Positions 8,602 through 18,777 of a stretch of DNA of 64,000 bases are shown piece by piece. The stretch lies in assembly GCA_964350145.1 (NCBI GenBank), contig CAYGJL010000002.1, positions 1 to 64,000 of the forward strand, given 5' to 3'. The notes under the pieces are model-generated. The model was given only the letters and a program-made list of their open reading frames with translations. It was not told the DNA's origin and ran no database searches. The DNA comes from JACDCY01 sp964350145 (lineage in GTDB: Bacteria > Gemmatimonadota > Gemmatimonadetes > Gemmatimonadales > Gemmatimonadaceae). The first letter of the stretch is position 1, and each line of letters starts with the position of its first letter. Both the position numbers and the translations under genes were made by a program.

Positions 8602-9269
8602 CGGAGGCCCACGTGGACATCCGCGTGCGCAACACCGAGGCGCATGACTTGCCCTGGATCACGGCGCTCACGCGCGCGGTGTACCCCGAGTCGAAGCCGT
8701 GGAACAGCGACCAGCTCTGGCAGCACCTCGACGTATTTCCCGAGGGTCAGTTCGTGGCGGTGAAGCCCGACGACAGCGTCGTGGGGATGGCCGCGAGTCT
8801 CGTGATCCTGTGGGACGACTACGGCTCGCACATGAATTGGAAGGAGTTCACCGCGGCCGGGACGTTCTCCAACCACGATCCCGAGCACGGCCGCACGCTG
8901 TATGGCGCCGAGGTGATGGTGCACCCCGATTTTCAGCGGCGCGGAATCGGGAAGATGCTGTACGCGGCGCGGCGGGAGCTGGCCGAGCGGCTGGGGCTGC
9001 TGCGAATCCGCGCGGGCGCGCGGCTGCGCGGCTACCACGAGTACGCCGAGCGGATGTCGGCCGAGGAGTACGTGCGGTGCGTGGTGCGGGGAGAGTGCCA
9101 GGATCCGACGCTGTCGTTCCAGCTACGGAACGGGTTCCACGTGCTGGCGGTGGTCAGCGATTATCTGCGGCACGATCCGGAGAGCCGGGGCTACGCGGCG
9201 ATCATCGAGTGGCTCAACCCGGCGGTAGCCAAGCCGGAGGATTATCCGGAAAATGCGGGATTCCACTGA
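8598..9269 (+). CDS. GNAT-family N-acetyltransferase
   Basis: A 223-residue protein with a GNAT core. The N-terminal segment IRVRNTEAHDLPWITALTRA is the usual beta1-alpha1 start. The acetyl-CoA pyrophosphate-binding motif is QRRGIGK (residues 113-119), preceded by AEVMVHPDF. A longer than usual insertion after the motif (AGARLRGYHEYAERMSAEEY) matches the GNAT half of GNAT-nitrilase fusion proteins. The GTG start overlaps the stop of the nitrilase by four bases. Its acceptor substrate is unknown; pairing with the hydrolase suggests an acylated amine or amide. Confidence 0.85.
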   Translation: MTEAHVDIRVRNTEAHDLPWITALTRAVYPESKPWNSDQLWQHLDVFPEGQFVAVKPDDSVVGMAASLVILWDDYGSHMNWKEFTAAGTFSNHDPEHGRTLYGAEVMVHPDFQRRGIGKMLYAARRELAERLGLLRIRAGARLRGYHEYAERMSAEEYVRCVVRGECQDPTLSFQLRNGFHVLAVVSDYLRHDPESRGYAAIIEWLNPAVAKPEDYPENAGFH

Positions 9270-9447
9270 CTTCGGACTGAGGACTGAGGACCCTTGCGGC
9301 CTCAGGACCAACGACCATCGCGGATCGGCGATTAATCGAGGACTGAGGATCGCGGAATGCCTCTCTCCTCCGTCCTCAGTCCTCAATAAATCGTCAATCC
9401 GCGATTGTAGTTAGTCCTGAGGCCGCAAGGGTCCTGAGTCCGAAGTC
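9268..9447. repeat. 180-bp nested palindrome built on the 7-bp unit GGACTGA
   Basis: The outer left arm begins GACTTCGGACTGAGGACTGA at 9268 and its reverse complement ends at 9447. The two outer arms match through CCTTGCGGCCTCAGGAC but differ by exactly one 7-bp unit. The match continues inward through CGCGGAT and CGATTAATCGAGGACTGAGGA (near 9330-9350) against its complement near 9370-9391, giving one long imperfect cruciform. A half copy occurs at 43325-43430. Confidence 0.85.
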
Positions 9448-9479
9448 GCAGGCGAACCCGAGTTGACCGCGCCCAAATC

Positions 9480-9806
9480 CTACAGCAGCGCGATCACTCC
9501 GAGCACCAGCGTAACCCCGCCGATAATCCCGCGAAACGGAGTCAACGCGTTCGACGCGCTTCCCAGCTCGTCGCCGATGTTCGGCACCGTCGTGAGCGCG
9601 CGCGTGCCGAGCATGAGCCCGCCCATGATGAGCGCGATGCCGAGCAGGCTGAAGAAGTGCAGAATCCCCGCGATCAGCGCGACGATCCCGATGACTGTCT
9701 CGTACGGCTTGAGCGCCGCGATCACTCCGCTCAACCCGCGCATGCTGATGAACGTGTCGGCCAGGAGAAGCAGGCCGGTGAGGATGGCGATTAGAGCATA
9801 AAGCAT
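9480..9806 (-). CDS. Small integral membrane protein of unknown function
   Basis: A 108-residue, strongly hydrophobic protein with about four membrane segments: near residues 1-20, 38-55 and 56-70, and at the C-terminus (GIIGGVTLVLGVIALL). It has no cysteine or clear catalytic motif and I do not recognise a family. ATG start at 9806. Codon use and amino-acid pattern look like a real gene. It follows the lipoprotein gene at 9952-11016 on the same strand, but an inverted 7-bp array lies between them, so co-transcription is uncertain. Confidence 0.65.
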   Translation of the reverse strand: MLYALIAILTGLLLLADTFISMRGLSGVIAALKPYETVIGIVALIAGILHFFSLLGIALIMGGLMLGTRALTTVPNIGDELGSASNALTPFRGIIGGVTLVLGVIALL

Positions 9807-9823
9807 GGCAATGGGGGCTGGAT

Positions 9824-9954
9824 GGTGACTAGTGACTGGTGACTTGTGACTAGTGAACTACCCGACAATCATGGCACTCAAAGCCGTACGCAGAAAGGCT
9901 TCCTTCAGTTTCGCCGTTACTAGTCACTAGTCACTAGTCACTAGTCACCAGTCA
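9824..9954. repeat. Inverted pair of 7-bp arrays (GTGACTA family)
   Basis: The left arm 9824-9860 (GTGACTA, GTGACTG, GTGACTT, GTGACTA) and the right arm 9916-9954 (repeated CACTAGT) are complementary and separated by about 55 bases. The right arm runs into the TGA stop (9952-9954) of the neighbouring lipoprotein gene. Confidence 0.85.
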
Positions 9955-11016
9955 GCGCGTAACGGTATATACGACGAGCTCCACCGGATGCTCGTACTGC
10001 CCCGCCTTCTGCCGCGGGGCGAGCGCGAGGATAAAGCGCCCCGTGGCCGTCGCGGCCAGGGCGATTCCGGGTCCCACCGTGATCGGCTGCGCGCCCACAG
10101 TGGACGCGATCGGTCGCAGAGTGATGATCCCGCGCGCGCTCTCTATGATCATCCCGCTCTCGCCCTCACCCACCTGGATGCTCGGCGCCGCCGTCATATC
10201 CACCGGGATCGAGATGTCGATCGTCGGACCGTTCTGCCAGTCGGGCTGCACCAGCTTCGCGCCCGCGGGGAGCGAGCCGTGCAGCGCGCCGCTCTTCGGG
10301 TCGAGCGCGGCGTACGACGGCGACGCCTCGTTGTCCTGCACGCGCTGCGGCGTGGCGCCCACGGCGAGAATGGATCCGTCGCTCGTCCAGCGCACCCTCC
10401 AGCCGGGCCCGACCGTGAACATCCGCGGCCGCGCACTGTCAGCCGCGCCCGCCGCGCGCGGATCCTGCGGCACGTTGATCACCGCCGGGCGCGACACCGC
10501 GCGAGCATACGACATCCCGCTGCTCGGGAACGACGCCGCGCGCAGCGTGGCCGTATCCACTCCCGTCTGCCGGCCGAGATCCACCCACATCTCGTCCGGT
10601 ATCAACGGCGACTCGCCGTGCATGAGGTTGTATGCCCTGCCGTACGCGATCGCGCTCCAGTCGGGCGAAGGCGCGACGTCCCACACGCTGTCCACCTGCA
10701 CCTGGAACCCGTTCCCCTCCATGCCCACGAAGAAGCCGTTGGGGACGGGTTCAGCTTCCACTCCGGCCGGATCCACCACCGCGATGATGTTCTTCCGATC
10801 GCTCGATAGCGCCCATTTCGTCAAGGATGCCATCCCGTACGTGCCCTTGTTGACGGGCGTGCGCATCACCACGGGCGCGGTGGCCGCGGACGTATCCGTC
10901 GTGGGCACGTCGTCCCCGCCCATCGTGCACGCACCGAGCGCGACGAGCGCGACGAGTGCGGGAAGCGCGAGCGCGGGGAGCAAGTGCGTGCGGAATGCGG
11001 AGGTATTAGCCGGCAT
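9952..11016 (-). CDS. Lipoprotein of unknown function, possible beta-propeller
   Basis: A 354-residue protein with an N-terminal hydrophobic stretch and the lipobox LGAC (C30), so it is predicted to be a membrane-anchored lipoprotein. A Thr/Ala/Asp-rich linker follows. The remainder contains repeated strand-like elements with SSDRKNIIAVV, APSPDWSAIAYGRAY and WTSDGSILAVGATP, resembling degenerate WD40/TolB-type blades. It ends VELVVYTVTR. No enzyme motif is visible. Its stop lies inside a 7-bp array and a covarying hairpin (11056-11151) separates it from the upstream GGDEF gene. Confidence 0.65.
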   Translation of the reverse strand: MPANTSAFRTHLLPALALPALVALVALGACTMGGDDVPTTDTSAATAPVVMRTPVNKGTYGMASLTKWALSSDRKNIIAVVDPAGVEAEPVPNGFFVGMEGNGFQVQVDSVWDVAPSPDWSAIAYGRAYNLMHGESPLIPDEMWVDLGRQTGVDTATLRAASFPSSGMSYARAVSRPAVINVPQDPRAAGAADSARPRMFTVGPGWRVRWTSDGSILAVGATPQRVQDNEASPSYAALDPKSGALHGSLPAGAKLVQPDWQNGPTIDISIPVDMTAAPSIQVGEGESGMIIESARGIITLRPIASTVGAQPITVGPGIALAATATGRFILALAPRQKAGQYEHPVELVVYTVTR

Positions 11017-11055
11017 GACCAGGGCTGTTGGAGGTGCGTGGAAAGCTACCGGACT

Positions 11056-11151
11056 CGGCGTGGGTTCGCCGAGGGCTCCTCAAAGCGCCGTGTTAGCGAG
11101 CGCAGTTTGCGAGCGTAGGCGCGACTGAGGAGCCCTCGGCAACCCACGCCG
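11056..11151. repeat. Covarying hairpin element, copy 1
   Basis: Outer arms beginning CGGCGTGGGTT at 11056 and ending AACCCACGCCG at 11151 are complementary through GAGGGCTCCTCA/TGAGGAGCCCTC. They enclose a core (11083-11125) with GCGCC paired to GGCGC around TTAGCGAGCG and TTTGCGAGCG. It starts 13 bases after the stop of the upstream GGDEF gene. Related copies are at 36393, 54524 and 54628. Confidence 0.8.
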
Positions 11152-11164
11152 GGCGCCCCGCACC

Positions 11165-12318
11165 TTACACGCAAACCCTGTTTCGGCCCTGCTCCTTTGC
11201 CCGATACAATGCTTCGTCAGCGCGCGCGAACAGGGTCTCGACCGTATCTACTCCCGGACTCGGGAACGTGGCAACGCCGATGCTGGTCGTGAGCTTGGCC
11301 CCTCCGCGATCCGTGGCGAGGAAGTTGTGGCGCTCGACCCGCTCCCGCACGCGCTCGGCGAACGCCATCGCGCCGGCCGACGGCGTCTCGGGCAGGACCA
11401 CCACGAACTCCTCCCCGCCGTACCGCGCCACGAAATCCACCGTGCGTGTCGAGCGCTGGAGCAGCGCGGCGACCTCGTGCAGTACCTCGTCGCCCGCGAG
11501 ATGGCCGTACGTGTCGTTCACGAACTTGAAGTAGTCCAGGTCAACCATCAGCAGCGACAGCATCGAGTCGTACCGCCGCACGCGGTCCATCTCCGCCACC
11601 AGCCGCAGCGTGAGCGCGCGGCGGTTGAGCAGCTGCGTCAGCGGATCGGTGTGCGCCAGGACCTCGAGGCGCACGTTGTCCGCGCGGGTCAACTCCACCG
11701 CGTGCGCGCGGCGGATCGCGGCCAGCGCGCTGCCGACGACCGTGTTGGAGAACTCCACGTCGCCGTCGTCGAACTCCGGCTTGGACCTGTCGCGGCGCAG
11801 CAGGAACACGCCGGAAGTGTCGTCGTCCAGGTAGAACGGGAGCGCGATCACCGACTTCACCGAGACGTGCACGCCTTCCTGCTCCCAGCGCTTGCGCAGC
11901 TCGGAGTACCAGGGGCTGTTGTGGATGTCGCGGATCAGCACCGGCCGCTGGTCGAGCAGCGCGGCCGCGATCTCGGGGTAGCGGTCCACCTTGATCTGCA
12001 GGTTCTGCAGCGACGGCGCCTCGAACGCGGTGGCCACCACGCCCATCTCGTCGCCGGCCTTGGCGAGCACGACCGACGCCTGCGACAGATCGAGCGCGCG
12101 CGCCAGCCGGCGCGTGAGCATGTGGAAGATCTCGTCGCTCGAGAGATTTCCCATGACCTCGTGGAGGATGTCCACGAGATGTCCTCTGTTCTGCGCCTCT
12201 TCCCTGACCCGGTGGAGCTCCGTCTCCACCTTCTGGAGCGCCGCGCGCAGGACTTCGATCGTCTCGTCCTGCGCCTGCTTCGCGCGCGTTTCCTGCGGAG
12301 TCTTCACCGTAAGGGTCA

Positions 12319-12319
<1 letters not shown>
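11165..12319 (-). CDS. Diguanylate cyclase with GAF domain (GAF-GGDEF)
   Basis: A 384-residue soluble protein: an N-terminal coiled coil (about residues 10-48), a GAF domain (about 55-205) and a C-terminal GGDEF domain (about 220-384). The active-site loop is RYGGEEF, preceded five residues earlier by RTVD, which matches the RxxD inhibitory I-site. It should make cyclic di-GMP from two GTP and be product-inhibited. The ATG at 12319 overlaps the TGA of gyrA by one base, so its translation is coupled to gyrase, an unusual arrangement. The ligand of the GAF domain is unknown. Confidence 0.9.
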
Positions 12320-14847
<2,528 letters not shown>

Positions 14848-14897
14848 CTAATCGGGTGAGTGGGTGGCAGGCGGTAGGGGAATCCGCCGAACCCCGC

Positions 14898-14926
14898 AAT
14901 ATACGATTTTCGACGAGCTAAATCAA
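14898..14926 (-). promoter_or_regulatory. Sigma70-type promoter of gyrA
   Basis: Read on the minus strand, TTGATT (14921-14926) is followed by a 17-base spacer and TATATT (14898-14903). The -10 box lies about 50 bases upstream of the gyrA ATG. Both hexamers are close to consensus and stand out in an otherwise GC-rich spacer. Confidence 0.6.
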
Positions 14927-15075
14927 TGGTGAACATCCGTGGTAAGTGCCTGCGATTCAACGGCTTAGAGCTACCCGAGGTAGTAGTCCCGGCCGCCCGT
15001 TCGTAGGGGGGCCTTTCGCTTGTCGGGGGCCGCCCCGAATTTCCATGTCACGACTTATTTTCGGTTCCCGCAACT

Positions 15076-15178
15076 AACAGCCGGCAGCTAGCAGCGAAAG
15101 TTCCTGGAAGCCAGTGGCGTGCCATCGTCTCGCGGTTTCTGTGCGCTGCTAGCTGCTAGCTGCTAGCTGCCAGCTGCT
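15076..15178. repeat. Inverted pair of 7-bp arrays (AGCTGCT family)
   Basis: The left arm 15076-15096 has the units AACAGCC, GGCAGCT and AGCAGCG. The right arm 15144-15178 has CGCTGCT followed by AGCTGCT, AGCTGCT, AGCTGCC and AGCTGCT. The arms are complementary. The element lies in the 345-base divergent space between gyrA and the PP2C gene, which otherwise holds the gyrA promoter and no gene. Confidence 0.8.
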
Positions 15179-15192
15179 ACTTACGCTCTTCC

Positions 15193-16119
15193 ATGTCTTA
15201 CTGCGACGACCGCCCTCCGCCCGCGAACCCCGTCCCGCCCGAGCTGCAGCGGCCGCGCGACGACGAGCTCGATCTCTTCGGGCTGACGCATCAGGGAAAG
15301 CAGCGGCAGAACAATCAGGACCATTTCCTCATCTGCACCGTGCACCCGCAGGTGGTCGTGCACCAGACGAGCCTGCCGCACGTAGACGAGCTGCCGCTGC
15401 GCGGCTCGCGGCTCGCGACGATTCTGGTGGTGGCCGACGGCGTCGGCGGCGGCGAGTTCGGCAGCGAGGCGGCGCAGCTCGCGACCGAGACGCTCGCCCG
15501 GTACGTGTCCTGTACGCTGCGGTCGTATCACGCGGCCGGGAAAGCGACGGACGACGAGCTGGCGGATTCACTGCGCACGGCCATCGGCGAAGCGCACGAT
15601 GCGGTGCTGGCCGACGGGGCCGCGCGTACGCCGCCCTCGCGGATGGCGTCAACGCTGACCGTCGGCCTCGTCATCTGGCCCTGGGTGTACGTGGTGCAGG
15701 TGGGGGACAGCCGCGGCTACTACTGGGACGGCAAGGAGCTCAAGCGGCTCACGCGCGACCAGACGATCGCGCAGGACCTGGTGGACAAGGGAGTGCTGCC
15801 CGCGGAGCGCATGGACATCTCGCCGTACCGCAACGTGCTCGCGAGCGCGATCGGCGGCGGCGAGGCGACGCCGGAGGTCACCTGCATCGAGATGAGGCGC
15901 AGCGGGACGCTGCTGTTCTGCTCGGACGGGCTCACCAAGCACGTCACCGACGCCGAGCTCGCGGAACGGATGAGCCGCATGAGCGGGTCGGAGCAGCTGG
16001 CGCGCGAGCTGCTCGACCTCGCGTTGGAGCGGGGTGGGACGGATAACGTGACGATCGTCGTGGGCCGCGCCCCGACGCAGAAGACGCCACCCGTCGCTCG
16101 GCCCGCGTTTCCCGCCTGA
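15193..16119 (+). CDS. PP2C-type Ser/Thr protein phosphatase
   Basis: A 308-residue metal-dependent phosphatase (PPM/PP2C). Metal-binding motifs are visible: NNQDHF (D43), VVADGVGGGEFGSEA (D82, G83), the central GDSRGYYW and LTRDQT, LLFCSDGLTKHV, and GGTDNVTIVV near the end. It is cytosolic, with no membrane segment. It is encoded convergently with the six-kinase operon; its stop is six bases from the stop of the last kinase gene. By position and family it is the likely antagonist that dephosphorylates the kinases or their targets, comparable to PstP/Stp. That pairing is inference. Confidence 0.93.
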   Translation: MSYCDDRPPPANPVPPELQRPRDDELDLFGLTHQGKQRQNNQDHFLICTVHPQVVVHQTSLPHVDELPLRGSRLATILVVADGVGGGEFGSEAAQLATETLARYVSCTLRSYHAAGKATDDELADSLRTAIGEAHDAVLADGAARTPPSRMASTLTVGLVIWPWVYVVQVGDSRGYYWDGKELKRLTRDQTIAQDLVDKGVLPAERMDISPYRNVLASAIGGGEATPEVTCIEMRRSGTLLFCSDGLTKHVTDAELAERMSRMSGSEQLARELLDLALERGGTDNVTIVVGRAPTQKTPPVARPAFPA

Positions 16120-16125
16120 GCCGCG

Positions 16126-18777
16126 CTACTTCGAGGCCGCTCCCCGTCGCCTGACCTCTTCCGTCCAGTTCTGTATCACCACCATCTCCGACAGCCGGCC
16201 CTGGTACACCAAGACAAAGCGGCCGTCGGGCCCGACATCGTAGTTCGCGTGTGGCGCGGCCGCTTCGTACTCCGACGCGTCGAATAGCTGGGTGCGGGAA
16301 AGCACGCGAATTTCCGGCGTCGTCTGCACCAGTACCGCGATCAGCGGGATTCCGCTCGTGCTGAACCCGCGGTAGAACAGCTCTCGACCGTCGCGCGACC
16401 ACACGGGCTCCGATCCGCCGTTCTGCGACACCAGCACCTTCGCGCCGCTCCCCGTGAGCGGCCGGATGTATACCTCAGACTGCCCCGATTCGTCCGACAC
16501 GTACGCCAGCCAGCGGCCGTCTGGTGAGACCGCGGGATAACTCTCGTTGAACCGAGTGGAGAGAAAGGGCTGCGCGGTCCGGTCGCCCGACAGCGGAGTA
16601 AACGCAAGGTCGGAGCTGCCGGCGTTGCCGGTCACGATCGAAATCACTCGATCCATTCCCGGCGGAGACGCCCCGACGGTCTGCGATGTCGGGCCCACGT
16701 ACAGTGATTCCGCGGCCCCGCTTCCGTCGGCGTTTCTGAGGAACATTCCGATCACCGCGTTCCGCGCGCTGGCGTAGGCGATGCGTTTGCCGTCGGCCAA
16801 CCATACCGGGTCGTGCCCGTCGTTCGCGAACGTCAGCCGGGCGAGCGCCCGGTCGCGGAGGTCGAGCGTCCACACGTCGCGACTTCCCTGCAGCGTAAAA
16901 TCCAGCGCGATGCGCCGTCCGTCGGGGGAAAACCGCGGACTGTGAAAGCGGCGCTGAACGTTCGCGACGGCTTCCGCCCTGCCCGACCTCTCCACCAGCA
17001 TGAGGTCGAAGGGAAGCTGGGGCACGTAAACGAGTGTGCCGTTGCGCGAGATCGCCATCTGCGGCGGCCCGCCGACAGATATCCGAATCCCCTGCGCGAG
17101 CGTCACCGGGACGCCGGTAATCTTCGCCTTGCCGATGTCGAACGCCGCCGCGAGCAGCGTCCCTTCCGGATCCACCCACAGCAGATGCCCATCGCCGTAG
17201 AAAATGCCGGAAATGTTCTGATCCAGAACCAGCCGGCACTCGCCGGATTTCTCGTTCACCGCGAACACGCGGCCGGTGACGCCCGCGCCGGGCGCGGCGA
17301 TGACGAAGATGGTACGGGAGTCGGGATCCACGGCCGACACAACCAGCGTACTCTCGCCAGCCGCGGAATCCGGCGACGCGATCAGCGTCGAGCTGCCGTC
17401 CCCGGCGACGCGATACACGTTTCCATCGAACGCCGTCATGGCCAGCGTGTTGTCGTCGAGCCAGAGCGCGCTCAACGGCAACAGCTGGCCCAGCGGAACA
17501 ACGACCGGCGCGCCGCCGGCGAGCGCGATCTTCCGCAGTCCGGAGGTCGAGGTGAACATGAGCCAGCGGCCGTCGGGAGTGAAGAACGGACTCGCTCCGC
17601 CTTCGGTTCCCGCAATCGGAGTCACGCCCAGCTGGTCCATGCGGCGCTGGTACAGCTGCGTGCCGCGCGCGTTCTGCCCGACGTACACGAGCGTCCGACC
17701 GTCGGGCGATATCGAAACGATGCCGAGCGGGGCGCCGGTCAGACGATGATCCGTGGGGGTGGTGACGACGAACCGTGACACCGCCGGTGCCGCGGCATCC
17801 CCCCGCCATACGGCCCATCCTACCGCTATACCGAGCGCGACGGCGGCGAGCGCGGCCGCGCCGAGGAGCGCCGCCGGGCGCTTCCATACCGGCCCAACGG
17901 CGGACACCGCTCGAACGCCATGCTGCGCCTGCCGCTCCGTGGCAGCGCCCGGATTGTTGAGCGCGTCGGAGAACTCCGCGGCGGTCGCGAACCGGTCGGC
18001 CGGGAGCTTCTCCAGCGCGGTGAGCACCGCCAGCTCGACGTGCCGCGGGATCGTGTGCCGCTTGGGCAGCAGCGGCCGCGGTTCCTCGGTGAGAACCTTC
18101 GCCACGATGGATTGCGCCGTGGGCCCGGTGAACGGGGGCTCGCCCGCCAGCATCTCGTACGTGACCGCGCCGAGCGCGTACACGTCGGAGCGCGCGGTGA
18201 TCTCGCGCTCGCCCATCGCCTGCTCGGGGCTCATGTAGTGCGGCGTGCCGAGCGACATCCCCGTCTCGGTCATGCGAGTGCCGGCCGTGCTCACCGCGAG
18301 GGCGATCCCGAAATCCGCGACCAGCGCCTGCCCGTCGTGCAGCAGGATGTTCTCCGGCTTGATGTCGCGGTGGATCACGCCGCGCCGGTGGGCGTAGTCC
18401 AGCGCGCTCGCGACTTCGGTCGCGATCCTGACCGACTCCGCGATCGAGAGCTGCTTCTCGCGATTCAATCGCTCACGCACCGAGACGCCTTCTACATAGG
18501 GCATCACGTAGAACAGCAGCCCGTCCACCGCGCCGGAGTCGAACAGCGGGAGGATGTGCGAGTGCTGCAGGTTCGCGGTGAGCTTGATCTCGGCGAGGAA
18601 CCTCTCCGCTCCGATGACCGCGCCGAGCTCGGGCCGCAGCAACTTGAGCGCGACGAGGCGGTCGTGCCTGAGATCGCGCGCGAGGTAGACAGTGGCCATC
18701 CCGCCGACGCCGATCTCGCGCTCGATCTCGTAGCGGCCGGCGAGCGCGGCGGTGAGACGATCGACGGGTGCGGTCAT
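16126..18777 (-). CDS. Receptor-like Ser/Thr protein kinase with TolB/PD40 propeller (sixth gene of operon)
   Basis: An 883-residue protein. The N-terminal Hanks-type kinase domain has the glycine loop GVGGMATV (residues 23-30), K45 in VALK, HRD at 136-138, DFG at 155-157 and the activation-loop end GTPHYMSPEQ. One membrane helix lies at about 302-324. The rest is a beta-propeller with SPDGR-type blades (SISPDGRTLVYVG, FSPDGRRIALDF, VSPDGRWLAYVSDESG). The tail reads VVIQNWTEEVRRR. The propeller is predicted to lie outside the cytoplasm as the sensor. The ATG overlaps the stop of the preceding kinase gene by four bases. It belongs to the MTETGMSLGTPHYMSPEQ subtype shared with the second gene of the operon. 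Confidence 0.93.
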   Translation of the reverse strand: MTAPVDRLTAALAGRYEIEREIGVGGMATVYLARDLRHDRLVALKLLRPELGAVIGAERFLAEIKLTANLQHSHILPLFDSGAVDGLLFYVMPYVEGVSVRERLNREKQLSIAESVRIATEVASALDYAHRRGVIHRDIKPENILLHDGQALVADFGIALAVSTAGTRMTETGMSLGTPHYMSPEQAMGEREITARSDVYALGAVTYEMLAGEPPFTGPTAQSIVAKVLTEEPRPLLPKRHTIPRHVELAVLTALEKLPADRFATAAEFSDALNNPGAATERQAQHGVRAVSAVGPVWKRPAALLGAAALAAVALGIAVGWAVWRGDAAAPAVSRFVVTTPTDHRLTGAPLGIVSISPDGRTLVYVGQNARGTQLYQRRMDQLGVTPIAGTEGGASPFFTPDGRWLMFTSTSGLRKIALAGGAPVVVPLGQLLPLSALWLDDNTLAMTAFDGNVYRVAGDGSSTLIASPDSAAGESTLVVSAVDPDSRTIFVIAAPGAGVTGRVFAVNEKSGECRLVLDQNISGIFYGDGHLLWVDPEGTLLAAAFDIGKAKITGVPVTLAQGIRISVGGPPQMAISRNGTLVYVPQLPFDLMLVERSGRAEAVANVQRRFHSPRFSPDGRRIALDFTLQGSRDVWTLDLRDRALARLTFANDGHDPVWLADGKRIAYASARNAVIGMFLRNADGSGAAESLYVGPTSQTVGASPPGMDRVISIVTGNAGSSDLAFTPLSGDRTAQPFLSTRFNESYPAVSPDGRWLAYVSDESGQSEVYIRPLTGSGAKVLVSQNGGSEPVWSRDGRELFYRGFSTSGIPLIAVLVQTTPEIRVLSRTQLFDASEYEAAAPHANYDVGPDGRFVLVYQGRLSEMVVIQNWTEEVRRRGAASK

